Origin: an uncultured Granulosicoccus sp.
Lineage (GTDB): Bacteria; Pseudomonadota; Gammaproteobacteria; Granulosicoccales; Granulosicoccaceae
Direction of reading: 5' to 3'
Assembly: GCA_937924505.1 (NCBI GenBank)
Contig: CALDSR010000017.1
Span: 1-64,000 of the forward strand
Length of the DNA: 64,000 bases
In this document: piece after piece, positions 56,256 through 64,000 of the stretch
How the letters are laid out: every line of letters starts with the position of its first letter
Position numbering within the stretch: position 1 is the first letter of the stretch
Made by a program: the position numbers and the translations under genes
The notes under the pieces: generated by a model
Databases searched by the model: none
What the model saw: the letters and a program-made list of their open reading frames with translations, nothing else
Told to the model about the DNA's origin: nothing

Positions 56256-56792
56256 ATGATAAAGACCAGACAAAAGCAGGAAGGTGTTGCACTGGTGGTG
56301 AGCCTCGTGCTCCTGGTCGCGGTGACGATTCTGGGTGTCACGACGTTGTCCGGTACTCGCCTGAATCAAAAAATCACCAGTAACGCACAAAACAAGGCCA
56401 TTGCCTTTGAGGTTGCCGAGTCTGGTATTGCCGCGGTTTGGCGTCAGGATTACTTGATGGCAGCGATCTCCGATAGCAGCAACGCCTTGAACGATCCGGC
56501 TCCACTCCCGAGCCCTGAAGCGGACACGGGCTTGAACAATGATTTTGATTTTGACAACAGTGATGGCAGAACCGATATTCAGGGCGAATTGACCGTTCAG
56601 TATTGTGGAGAGGGTCAACCCGTAGGCTCCAGTTTGAACGCTGATAAATCAAATCCCGGAACCGTCGCGGTGTTAATCGACGTAAACAGTAAAACTTCAT
56701 TGAGCAATTCTGCAACACGAGCAGATCATGTTCAGCGAGCTGCGATTTCAGCCCCCAGTACAGGTCGTACTGGTGCGTGCCCAGCCCGTTAA
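56256..56792 (+). CDS. pilX: Type IV pilus assembly protein PilX
   Basis: 178 residues. N-terminus KQEGVALVVSLVLLVAVTILGVT is the PilX transmembrane helix, followed by the AFEVAESGIAAVWR helix typical of this family. GAGGG (56246-56250) lies 5 nt before ATG 56256; the GTG at 56220 is inside pilW and less likely. In most relatives the large pilY1 adhesin gene follows; here the next gene is a small pilin. Confidence 0.88.
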   Translation: MIKTRQKQEGVALVVSLVLLVAVTILGVTTLSGTRLNQKITSNAQNKAIAFEVAESGIAAVWRQDYLMAAISDSSNALNDPAPLPSPEADTGLNNDFDFDNSDGRTDIQGELTVQYCGEGQPVGSSLNADKSNPGTVAVLIDVNSKTSLSNSATRADHVQRAAISAPSTGRTGACPAR

Positions 56793-56839
56793 AGATTCTT
56801 CGTTAACAAAGTCTCGGCAAGACTTGGCAAGGATAAAAA

Positions 56840-57268
56840 ATGTTATATCAAAGCAAAAAAGACTCAGGCTTTACGCTAATTGAATTGATGATAACGGTTG
56901 CTATTATTGGTATTCTTGTCGCCATAGCGGTACCTAGTTATTCAGCATACTTGAAGGACTCGCGCAGAACAGATGCGATTGTCATGTTGCTTGAAGTTGC
57001 CGGAGAGCAAGAACGTTTCTACTCGGAAAACAATGAGTACGCCGAAACGATGGCAGATCTTGGCTATGGCACGGGTACGCAAAACAGTTTTGCGTCGCCG
57101 GATGGTCATTACAACGTAACGGTATCGGCTCGAACCGAGCGGACGTACACCCTGACGGCTGCTCCTGTAGCCGGCGGTGCACAAGCCGGCGATGAATGTG
57201 GCAATTTCCTGGTAACCAGTACCGGTGGCAAGTCAGTCACGGGTTCCGGGACGAATTGCTGGCAGTAA
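56840..57268 (+). CDS. pilE: Type IV minor pilin PilE
   Basis: 142 residues. Prepilin site DSG^FTLIELMITVAIIGILVAIAVPS, the canonical pilin N-terminus, then the YLKDSRRTDAIVMLLEVAGEQERFYSEN segment found in PilE minor pilins and a C-terminal Cys pair (CGNFLV...NCWQ) for the D-loop. AAGGA lies about 8 nt before the ATG. It is placed after pilX as in Pseudomonas/Xanthomonas clusters but with pilY1 missing between. Confidence 0.92.
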   Translation: MLYQSKKDSGFTLIELMITVAIIGILVAIAVPSYSAYLKDSRRTDAIVMLLEVAGEQERFYSENNEYAETMADLGYGTGTQNSFASPDGHYNVTVSARTERTYTLTAAPVAGGAQAGDECGNFLVTSTGGKSVTGSGTNCWQ

Positions 57269-57291
57269 GGTAAGGCGCAGCCTATCGGGGT

Positions 57292-58920
57292 TCAGACGAT
57301 TCCCTGGCTTTCCAGATACTCTTCATAGTTGCCGCGATAATCGGTAATGCCGGTTTCTGACAGTTCCACCACACGGTTGGCCAGTGAGCTGACGAATTCT
57401 CGATCGTGGCTGACGAAAATAACGGTACCTTCGTAGAGGTCAACCGCGAGATTCAACGATTCGATTGATTCCATGTCCAAATGGTTTGTGGGCTCGTCAA
57501 GGATCATCACATTGGGTGATTGCAGCATCATCTTACCGAACAACAGTCGGCCCTGTTCGCCACCAGAGACCACATTGACAGGCTTGTTGATGTCGTCCTT
57601 GCCGAATAATAGCCGGCCAAGAATGCCGCGGATTTCCTGTTCATCGTGTTTCTCGTTGCCCCACTGACTCATCCATTCAAAAATCGGTACGGGTTTGGAA
57701 AAATCCTCGGCATGATCCTGTGCGAAGTAGCCAATTTTCGCGTTCTCAGCCCATTTGATCGTTCCCGAAGACGGTTCCAGTGCGCTCGCCAGAAGCCGAA
57801 CCAGAGTAGTTTTGCCGATACCGTTTGGGCCGATGACAGCAACCTTGTCACCGGCTTCGAGCATCAGATTCATGTTCGTCAGAACTTCCAGACTCTCGTA
57901 GGAGTGACAGAGATTCTCCAGCTCCACGGCGTTTCTGAAGAGCTTCTTTTCCATATCAAAACGGATATAAGGATTTTGCCGGCTCGATGGCTTCATCTTT
58001 TCGATGGATAGCTTCTCGATCTGTTTCTGTCGAGAAGTTGCCTGACGCGCCTTGGATTTATTCGCCTTGAAGCGCTGTACAAACGCCTGAAGATCGGCGA
58101 CCTGGGCTTTCTTCTTGGCATTGTCCGCGTACTGACGCTCGCGAGCTTGCGTCGATGCCAGCATGAAGTCGTCATAATTACCGGGATAGATCTTGATCTC
58201 GCCATAATCAAGGTCGGCCATGTGGGTACATACGCTATTCAGAAAATGTCGATCATGTGAAATGATGATCATCGTACTGTTTCGTTCGTTAAGCACGCCT
58301 TCCAACCAGCGAATCGTGTTGATGTCGAGATTGTTGGTAGGCTCATCGAGCAACAGCAAATCCGGATCAGCAAACAGGGCCTGCACGAGTAGCACTCTGA
58401 GTTTGTCTCCCGGCGCGACTTCACTCATCTTCACCGTATGCTGCTCCAACGCAATGGAGGCGCCGAGCAACAGTTCACCGGCACGCGCTTCTGCGGAATA
58501 GCCGTCTAACTCGGCGAACTGAACTTCAAGTTCCGCCACTCGCATGCCATCGTCTTCGCTCATGTCAGGCATCGCATAAATGCGATCGCGTTCTTCCTTG
58601 ATGGTCCAGAGCTCCTGATGCCCCATGATGACAGTGTCCAGAACCGTGAATTCTTCGTAGCCGAATTGATCCTGCTTGAGCGTCGCCATGCGGACATCGG
58701 GCAACAAGGTGACCGTGCCTGACGTCGACTCGAGATCGCCACCGAGAATTTTCATGAAGGTAGACTTGCCACTGCCGTTGGCACCGATCAAGCCATAGCG
58801 ATTACCTTCGCCAAACTTGATGGAGACGTTTTCGAACAGGGGTTTGGCACCAAACTGGATGGTGAGATTTGCTGTAGATATCACTTGAGTGTTACTGCCG
58901 AGACAGACAAAGTCGAGCAT
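57292..58920 (-). CDS. ybiT: ABC-F ATPase, YbiT-type
   Basis: 542 residues, two ABC domains without membrane segments, ribosome-associated type. Domain 1: [22 protein letters not shown] as a degenerate signature, [12 protein letters not shown]. The ABC-F linker follows with [23 protein letters not shown]. Domain 2: [35 protein letters not shown]. The opening [20 protein letters not shown] matches YbiT. Start ATG 58920 has AGGA 5-6 nt upstream; a GTG at 58884 fits the family start better. Divergent from the transporter pair. Confidence 0.94.
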   Translation of the reverse strand: MLDFVCLGSNTQVISTANLTIQFGAKPLFENVSIKFGEGNRYGLIGANGSGKSTFMKILGGDLESTSGTVTLLPDVRMATLKQDQFGYEEFTVLDTVIMGHQELWTIKEERDRIYAMPDMSEDDGMRVAELEVQFAELDGYSAEARAGELLLGASIALEQHTVKMSEVAPGDKLRVLLVQALFADPDLLLLDEPTNNLDINTIRWLEGVLNERNSTMIIISHDRHFLNSVCTHMADLDYGEIKIYPGNYDDFMLASTQARERQYADNAKKKAQVADLQAFVQRFKANKSKARQATSRQKQIEKLSIEKMKPSSRQNPYIRFDMEKKLFRNAVELENLCHSYESLEVLTNMNLMLEAGDKVAVIGPNGIGKTTLVRLLASALEPSSGTIKWAENAKIGYFAQDHAEDFSKPVPIFEWMSQWGNEKHDEQEIRGILGRLLFGKDDINKPVNVVSGGEQGRLLFGKMMLQSPNVMILDEPTNHLDMESIESLNLAVDLYEGTVIFVSHDREFVSSLANRVVELSETGITDYRGNYEEYLESQGIV

Positions 58921-58962
58921 TGTATCCTACCCATCCCGCCTGATAATCTTCTGACTGGCAAA

Positions 58963-59844
58963 ATGCCCGTGCGTCAAGGTCTCTTACCGGGGGTACTGGG
59001 CATTGTCGCGTTCGCGTTGACTTTGCCGTTTACACGAATAGCTGTGCTCGAATCGAGTCCGCTGGATGTGTTTACCCTGCGTCTTTTCATCGCGTCAGCA
59101 GTGGCGACCCTCGTGCTGTGGCTGGCGAGAACACCGTTTCCACCACGCGAAACATGGCCTGCACTCGGCTTCGTTGTTTTCGGTGTGGTTTTCGGATTTC
59201 CACTGTTTACTTCTCTGGCCATGAACAGCGAAGCCTCAGCGCATGGCGGGGTCGTGCTCGGCATCCTGCCGCTGGCAACGGCCGTCGTTGCCGCTCTTGT
59301 GCATAAGGAAAGACCAACAGCCACATTTTGGGCGACGGCATTGATTGGCAGCGCTCTGGTCGTGATTTTCTCGCTGATAGGTGGCGCAAGCAGTGGCATC
59401 AGCCCTGGTGATATCTATCTTTTTCTGGCCATAGCATCCGCTAGCGTCGGCTACGCCGCAGGCGGTGGTCTGTCTCGAAAATTGCCAGCCTGGCAGGTAA
59501 TCAGTTGGGCACTGGCGCTATGCCTACCAGTCGGATTGTTACTGCTGCCTACCGTGGACTTTGTCAAGTTGCGCCAGGTGGATTCAGCGATATTGCTCAC
59601 AGGGTCTCTGCTATACCTTGGCCTCGTTAGTCAGTATGGTGGCTTTCTACTGTGGTATCGGGCATTGGCGCTCGATGGTGTCGCCCGCGCCAGCCAGATT
59701 CAGTTATTGCAACCATTCCTGACCCTTGTGGGTGCCTGGTTGTTGGTGGACGAAATAATTGATGCCACCACTGTCGTCTTTGCTGTTCTTATCTTGCTGA
59801 CCGTCGTGATATCTCGACACGTCAGGATTATTCGCCCGTCATGA
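58963..59844 (+). CDS. EamA/DMT family transporter, first of pair
   Basis: 293 residues from ATG 58963, with ten predicted hydrophobic segments in two EamA repeats (e.g. TSLAMNSEASAHGGVVLGILPLAT and YRALALDGVARASQIQLLQPFLT). Exporter or importer of small metabolites; the substrate is not predictable. The frame is open upstream to 58885, but that part is hydrophilic and unlike the family. Its stop overlaps the start of the second transporter (ATGA at 59841), so the pair is coexpressed. Confidence 0.88.
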   Translation: MPVRQGLLPGVLGIVAFALTLPFTRIAVLESSPLDVFTLRLFIASAVATLVLWLARTPFPPRETWPALGFVVFGVVFGFPLFTSLAMNSEASAHGGVVLGILPLATAVVAALVHKERPTATFWATALIGSALVVIFSLIGGASSGISPGDIYLFLAIASASVGYAAGGGLSRKLPAWQVISWALALCLPVGLLLLPTVDFVKLRQVDSAILLTGSLLYLGLVSQYGGFLLWYRALALDGVARASQIQLLQPFLTLVGAWLLVDEIIDATTVVFAVLILLTVVISRHVRIIRPS

Positions 59845-60734
59845 CGATGCAAGGCAGCTTCTACTACGCGTTGGCCGTGCTCATATGGGGTTCGACCTGG
59901 TTTGCGATTCGATTTCAGCTTGGCGTGGTTGATGAGTCGGTATCGCTGGTTTACCGCTTTGGGCTGGCCGCTGTATTGCTATTGGGCTGGTGCCTGATCA
60001 GAGGCTTCTCACTGCGGTTCCGATGGCGCGATCATATCGCCATGGCAGCGCAAGGTGCCTGCCTGTTCAGTATCAACTACCTGCTTTTCTACTGGTGTAC
60101 CGGTGTCATCACGTCCGGGCTGGTGGCGGTCATTTTCTCAACCGTCATTGTGATGAATATCATTAACGGTGCGGTGTTTCTGAAACGCGGTATCAATCCG
60201 CTTGTGTTGCTGGCTGCAGTCATTGGGCTTATCGGCATCGTGATGGTGTTTTGGGAAGAGATCAGTAGCACTCAAGGCGCGCGACAAGACGATGTACTGC
60301 TTGGACTTGGTATCGGCCTGGTCGCAACCTATTTCGCCTCTCTCGGCAACATTCTGTCTGCGCGTAATCAGGCCGCCGGTTTGCCAGTCATGCAAAGCAA
60401 TGCAATTGGCATGGCCTACGGGGCGATACTGATGACGTTCTACGCCGTGATCACAGGCGCTGGCTTCACCATGGATTGGTCTTTGCCGTATCTCGGGTCG
60501 CTCGTCTATCTGAGTGTGTTTGGTTCGATTATCGCGTTCGGCGCCTACCTGACCTTGGTCGGGCAGATCGGTGCAGATCGCGCTGCGTATGCCACGGTGT
60601 TGTTTCCTATCGTGGCGCTGTTGATCAGCAGTATATTTGAAGGCTTTGAGTGGACGGCACTCTCATTGGCAGGTATGGCACTGGTGCTAGCCGGCAACGT
60701 ATTGATTGTTGGGCGTAAAACCCTGTTACGTTGA
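59841..60734 (+). CDS. EamA/DMT family transporter, second of pair
   Basis: 297 residues, ten hydrophobic segments. LAVLIWGSTWFAIRFQLG at the start and the second-repeat motif VYLSVFGSIIAFGAYLTLVGQIGADRAAY identify the EamA family. Only distantly similar to its neighbour. Translational coupling to the first suggests related substrates or a shared trigger. It ends before a hairpin at 60752-60782. Confidence 0.9.
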   Translation: MTMQGSFYYALAVLIWGSTWFAIRFQLGVVDESVSLVYRFGLAAVLLLGWCLIRGFSLRFRWRDHIAMAAQGACLFSINYLLFYWCTGVITSGLVAVIFSTVIVMNIINGAVFLKRGINPLVLLAAVIGLIGIVMVFWEEISSTQGARQDDVLLGLGIGLVATYFASLGNILSARNQAAGLPVMQSNAIGMAYGAILMTFYAVITGAGFTMDWSLPYLGSLVYLSVFGSIIAFGAYLTLVGQIGADRAAYATVLFPIVALLISSIFEGFEWTALSLAGMALVLAGNVLIVGRKTLLR

Positions 60735-60751
60735 AAATCGGTACTTCGGTT

Positions 60752-60785
60752 ACGGGCTGGACACCGTTCGTACCCAGCCCGTTTG
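60752..60785 (+). terminator. Terminator-like hairpin between EamA pair and dodecin
   Basis: ACGGGCTGG (60752-60760) and CCAGCCCGT (60774-60782) form a perfect 9-bp stem with a 13-nt loop and then TT. The T-tract is weak in both directions. Lying between convergent genes, it could end both transcripts. Confidence 0.6.
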
Positions 60786-60788
60786 CCA

Positions 60789-60992
60789 TTAGTCTTTCAA
60801 AATGAAAGAGACTTTCATGGTGACGCGATACTCAGAGATCTTGCCGTCATCGACTACAGCCTTCTGTTCCTTGATCCAGACGCTCTTGACGTTTTTCAGG
60901 GATTTGTTGGCTCGCTTGACACCTTGCTCTACGGCATCGTCGAATCCCTTCGAAGAAGAGGCAATAATTTCGGTAACTTTTGCTACTGACAT
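60789..60992 (-). CDS. Dodecin flavin-storage protein
   Basis: 67 residues, matching the dodecin length. Sequence MSVAKVTEIIASSSKGFDDA then AVEQGVKRANKSLKNVKSVWIKEQ (in parts) includes the Trp that stacks on flavin, and the C-terminal strand YRVTMKVSFIL. Family members form dodecamers that bind riboflavin or FMN. A good Shine-Dalgarno (AAAAAGGAAAAAACG region) precedes the ATG. Monocistronic. Confidence 0.94.
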   Translation of the reverse strand: MSVAKVTEIIASSSKGFDDAVEQGVKRANKSLKNVKSVWIKEQKAVVDDGKISEYRVTMKVSFILKD

Positions 60993-61092
60993 CGTTTTTT
61001 CCTTTTTGGATGATAAGGTTCGGAACTGCTAACTTCAGTCTCAGTGTACTTGATACTAAAGACCATCAACGTTCCTGTGAGGATGCTCGACC

Positions 61093-62256
61093 ATGGATAT
61101 GCCCTTCACGGCACGGCCGTTCGATTTTGATCAAGTCATCTCGCGTAAGGATACCGCGAGTTTGAAATGGGATAAATACCGGAATCAGGATATCTTGCCG
61201 TTCTGGGTAGCTGATATGGACTTCGAAATGGCTCCTGTCATCCAACAGTCACTTATTAAGCGCTTGAAACACCCGGTACTCGGTTACACCGTGGCCCCCG
61301 ATGGTCTGGTTGAAGCCGTCGAAAAACATCTTGTTGACGAGTATCGCTGGTCAATCGACCCAGATTGGGTGGTATGGCTTCCAGGTGTGGTGGCGGGAAT
61401 GGCGGCGAGCTGTCGTGCCTATTGCCGGGACGGCGGAGAGATACTGGTCAATCCACCCGTTTATCACCATTTCTATGATTCGCATTTGTCGGATCGGCAA
61501 TCACTGACAAAAGTGCCGTTGCATAAGGTTGGAGGTCGATGGACTTATGACATCGATGCGATGGAGCAAGCCATCAATGCGAATACAAAATTATTCCTCA
61601 TGTGTTCGCCACACAACCCAACCGGTACCGTGTTCACAAGAGAGGAGCTTAACGAGGTCGTCGCATTGTGCAGGCAACATGGGGTCGTGATTATCTCTGA
61701 CGAAATCCATTGCGACCTGGTGATCGATCCCGATGCGCAACATGTGCCCACTGCCATGGCTGTACCTGATTATGCCGATCGTATGGTCACATTGATGAGT
61801 GGGAGTAAAACCTGGAATATCGCCGGCCTGAATTGTTCGTTTGCCATTATCAGCGATGCGGAGTTACGCGAAAAATTTCGTGCTGCCTGTCAGTCGATTG
61901 TACCTTTGGTTCCGCCATTGGCTTTTGAAGCAACCCGTACAGCCTATGCTGAGGGCGGACCGTGGAGACAAGAACTACTGCGCTATCTTGCGGGAAATTA
62001 CGATTACCTGAAACAGGAATTCTCAACAATAAAAGGAATGAAGCTCGAACCCATGCAGGCGACGTATCTCGCCTGGATCGACGCAACGGCGCTAGCGCTT
62101 GATGACACGCAAGGCTTTCTCGAAAAGCACGGTGTTGGTTTATCAGGTGGGGAACAGTTTGGCCAGGCTCAGTTTGTTCGGCTCAATTTTGCTTGCCCGC
62201 GTGCAACGCTTGAGCAAGGTGTGTCACGTATTCGCAAGGCTGTTGCGAGTCTTTAG
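61093..62256 (+). CDS. patB: PatB/MalY-type PLP C-S lyase
   Basis: 387 residues, fold-type I aminotransferase family acting as cystathionine beta-lyase or cysteine-S-conjugate lyase. The opening KWDKYRNQDILPFWVADMDF is characteristic of PatB/MalY. PLP features: the CSPHNPTGTVF loop, SDEIHCDLV with the pyridine Asp, and SGSKTWNIAGL carrying the Schiff-base Lys; RLNFACPR holds the carboxylate Arg. Two nearby Met codons (61093 and 61099). No neighbouring methionine genes. Confidence 0.94.
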   Translation: MDMPFTARPFDFDQVISRKDTASLKWDKYRNQDILPFWVADMDFEMAPVIQQSLIKRLKHPVLGYTVAPDGLVEAVEKHLVDEYRWSIDPDWVVWLPGVVAGMAASCRAYCRDGGEILVNPPVYHHFYDSHLSDRQSLTKVPLHKVGGRWTYDIDAMEQAINANTKLFLMCSPHNPTGTVFTREELNEVVALCRQHGVVIISDEIHCDLVIDPDAQHVPTAMAVPDYADRMVTLMSGSKTWNIAGLNCSFAIISDAELREKFRAACQSIVPLVPPLAFEATRTAYAEGGPWRQELLRYLAGNYDYLKQEFSTIKGMKLEPMQATYLAWIDATALALDDTQGFLEKHGVGLSGGEQFGQAQFVRLNFACPRATLEQGVSRIRKAVASL

Positions 62257-62260
62257 AAAT

Positions 62261-62890
62261 CTATCGGGAATCTGGCAGTTTCAGGCTGCCATCGTCAATG
62301 GCCTTGATCAGATTCATGGTCATGCGCGCTGAAGCACCCCACAAGACTTCACCGTCATAGGGTTCGTAGACAATGATGGGATGTCGTCTTGCGGTGTCCG
62401 GATCCAGCTCATCGCGGCTACGTAATGTGAAGTTGTCACGTTGAGCCAGCCATCGAAGCGGAATCGTGAATGCCCGCGACACTTCACTTTGCTGCAAGGT
62501 CAGTGGTAACGGCCATTCAACATTACCGACAACTGGCGTTACCTTGTAGTAGCTGATAGTGGTGTAGTCATACAGCCGTCCCAGCAGGCTGACATTGTTT
62601 CGATGCAAGCCGATCTCCTCGTGTGCCTCACGCAAGGCTGTGTCTTCGGCGCTGGTGTCCTCGGGATCCTTGCGTCCGCCGGGAAAGGCGACCTGACCAC
62701 TGTGCCGGTCCTGGTCGTTACTGGCACGCCTGATAAAGAGCAGTTGCCATGTCGCATCGTGCCAGACAAGGGGCATCAGCACAGCGGCTTCACGCAGGGG
62801 TTTGGCGGGAAGGTGATCTGGCGGGATGTCGGAGTCCTTGTGCAGGCCCTCGTCACCTTGTACCGTCAATTTACCGAGTTTGTCATGCAT
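62261..62890 (-). CDS. Nudix hydrolase, CoA-pyrophosphatase type
   Basis: 209 residues. The Nudix box is complete: GGRKDPEDTSAEDTALREAHEEIG, read in parts, with the preceding LLFIRRASNDQDRHSGQVAFPGG motif typical of NUDT7/YeaB CoA-diphosphatases. It hydrolyses CoA and derivatives to 3',5'-ADP and 4'-phosphopantetheine. Convergent with the C-S lyase gene, 5 nt apart, and divergent from the following flavin-reductase-like gene. Confidence 0.92.
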   Translation of the reverse strand: MHDKLGKLTVQGDEGLHKDSDIPPDHLPAKPLREAAVLMPLVWHDATWQLLFIRRASNDQDRHSGQVAFPGGRKDPEDTSAEDTALREAHEEIGLHRNNVSLLGRLYDYTTISYYKVTPVVGNVEWPLPLTLQQSEVSRAFTIPLRWLAQRDNFTLRSRDELDPDTARRHPIIVYEPYDGEVLWGASARMTMNLIKAIDDGSLKLPDSR

Positions 62891-62943
62891 CAGTTCAGTA
62901 TAGTGTGCGCTGTTGCAGCCGATGAGTAGTCAAGAGAAGAAAC

Positions 62944-63552
62944 ATGCATATCGATCTGGCCAGTCTCAGTCCCCTGGAAATCTATGCGGCCATGACACAA
63001 ACAATTGTGCCGCGTCCGGTCGCCTGGATACTGACAGAAAATGAAAACGCCAGTTTCAATCTGGCGCCATATTCCTATTTCAACGCCATCAGCAGTGCGC
63101 CGCCGATGGGGATTGTGTCCGTAACCATCGCTCCTGATCGCGATATCAAGGATACGCGTCTTAATCTCGAAACTCGCGGCGACTGCGTCATTCATATTGC
63201 CCACAAGGAGATGGCAGCGGCAATGACCGCGTCGTCTGCGTCGATCGATCGTGATGTGTCAGAGGTGACCGAAGTTGGACTTGAGACGGTGGATATGCCG
63301 GGCTCTCGATTGCCGAGGCTAAAGGATGCGCGGGTGGCTTATGCCGGCAAGCTTGTCGATACCAAGATGATCAACCGCCAATGGCTTGCCTTTATTGAAT
63401 TCTCGGATATCTATATCGCCGATGATATTGTCAGCGAAGATATCAAGGGGCGGCTCAAGGTTGATGCGGCGAAGCTGGATCCGATCGGGCGTCTGGGTGG
63501 TGGCGAATATGTCACTGCCGGTGAAGTTATTTATATTGAGCGTCCCGCTTGA
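62944..63552 (+). CDS. Flavin reductase-like domain protein
   Basis: 202 residues of the flavin reductase/DIM6-NTAB family, FMN-binding split barrel. MTQTIVPRPVAWILTENENA and FNLAPYSYFNAISSAPPM form the FMN site; the C-terminus LDPIGRLGGGEYVTAGEV is the typical end. Members act as flavoredoxins or hydrolase-like enzymes; the role here is unknown. Its TGA overlaps a TTG of the next frame. Confidence 0.9.
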   Translation: MHIDLASLSPLEIYAAMTQTIVPRPVAWILTENENASFNLAPYSYFNAISSAPPMGIVSVTIAPDRDIKDTRLNLETRGDCVIHIAHKEMAAAMTASSASIDRDVSEVTEVGLETVDMPGSRLPRLKDARVAYAGKLVDTKMINRQWLAFIEFSDIYIADDIVSEDIKGRLKVDAAKLDPIGRLGGGEYVTAGEVIYIERPA

Positions 63553-63578
63553 AGAGCTCCCGCACAATCAGGCTTGGT

Positions 63579-64000
63579 ATGCTTGTACTGGCAGTTTTTT
63601 TCTTGTTCCTGATGTGGTCCTTCCTGCCGCTGGCTGCGTGGATCGAGGGGTTTCGAGAGTGGATCATCAATCTCGGACTGGTGGGGATTGTTGCCTTTGT
63701 TGTCGCGTATGTTTTTTTAACCGTGGTGCTCGGTCCGGCTACGGCGTTGACCTTGACCGCAGGTCTTGCCTATGGTTTCTGGGGGTTCCCTTTGGTCGTG
63801 ATATCGGCAACGCTGGCAGCTTCAGTGGCTTTTTTATTGGGGCGTTATCTTGCGCATCAACGCGTGCTCGACATGATCGAGCGAGACTCGCGGATGAAAT
63901 CATTGCATCAGGCCTTCAGTGATGAAGGTTGGCGTGTAGTGATATTGCTGCGCCTGAGCCCATTGATTCCCTACGGCATGCAGAATTACTTGTTTTCTGT
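63579..64000 (+). CDS. TVP38/TMEM64 family membrane protein, cut by window edge
   Basis: About 140 residues are present. Hydrophobic segments MLVLAVFFLFLMWSFLPLAA, IVAFVVAYVFLTVVLGPATA and LTAGLAYGFWGFPLVVISAT are followed by RYLAHQRVLDMIERDSRMKS and the VILLRLSPLIPYGMQNY motif, which defines the TVP38/SNARE-associated (DedA-like) family. Role in membrane lipid homeostasis is known for relatives only. Start ATG 63579 is assumed; a TTG at 63549 overlapping the previous stop would add ten residues. The C-terminus lies beyond 64000. Confidence 0.9.
   Translation, partial: MLVLAVFFLFLMWSFLPLAAWIEGFREWIINLGLVGIVAFVVAYVFLTVVLGPATALTLTAGLAYGFWGFPLVVISATLAASVAFLLGRYLAHQRVLDMIERDSRMKSLHQAFSDEGWRVVILLRLSPLIPYGMQNYLFS

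Overview
The window looks like chromosomal DNA of a free-living, probably marine, gammaproteobacterium. The first 4.6 kb carry argB-algC-dut-coaBC on the minus strand, diverging from radC, which is the classical gammaproteobacterial order. Further on there are a type IV pilus minor-pilin operon, UbiA, glutathione reductase and an ectoine synthase. Base composition looks close to balanced. No rRNA, tRNA, CRISPR array or complete insertion sequence was seen. The genus cannot be fixed from the sequence alone.

Layout. (1) 1-4573: housekeeping genes argB (cut by the edge), algC, dut, coaBC and radC. (2) 4643-6090: a higBA-type toxin-antitoxin pair and a truncated ferredoxin-domain gene. (3) 6091-15922: a guanidine-I (ykkC) riboswitch followed by a complete guanidine operon: ABC importer, two DUF1989 carboxyguanidine deiminase subunits, a biotin-dependent guanidine/urea carboxylase and an allophanate hydrolase whose C-terminal domain is out of frame. 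(4) 15923-17162: decayed sequence (a second ferredoxin remnant, an HNH endonuclease, a TetR remnant). (5) 17163-22740: a PAS-GGDEF-EAL protein converging on a BLUF-CheB-CheR-PAS fusion, the most unusual protein here. (6) 22741-30823: sparse accessory region with a lone ectoine synthase, a sugar-isomerase/desaturase pair, DinB-like, DUF411 and glutaredoxin-MauE proteins and an acyl-CoA dehydrogenase. (7) 31032-41848: urea scavenging, urtABCDE then ureD-ureAB(fused)-ureC-ureE-ureF-ureG. (8) 41849-51913: a tryptophan dioxygenase-like remnant, a conserved 470-residue protein, two tandem OmpA-like proteins, ComF, and two membrane-type GTPases flanking a CobT-like VWA protein and a peroxiredoxin. 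(9) 51936-64000: ubiA, gor, fimT-pilV-pilW-pilX-pilE without pilY1, an ABC-F ATPase, two EamA transporters, dodecin, a C-S lyase, a Nudix hydrolase, a flavin-reductase-like protein and a TVP38 membrane protein cut by the edge.

How the genes work together. The guanidine and urea blocks are both nitrogen-scavenging systems. Guanidine is imported, carboxylated, deiminated to allophanate and hydrolysed to ammonia and CO2, under control of a guanidine-sensing RNA. Urea is imported by UrtABCDE and split by the nickel urease. The BLUF-CheBR protein suggests that blue light could feed into receptor methylation or a related modification system, next to a cyclic-di-GMP protein. Several short gene remnants (two ferredoxin C-termini, TetR, dioxygenase N-terminus, possible dehydrogenase fragment) show that the intergenic regions between blocks have been rearranged and eroded.
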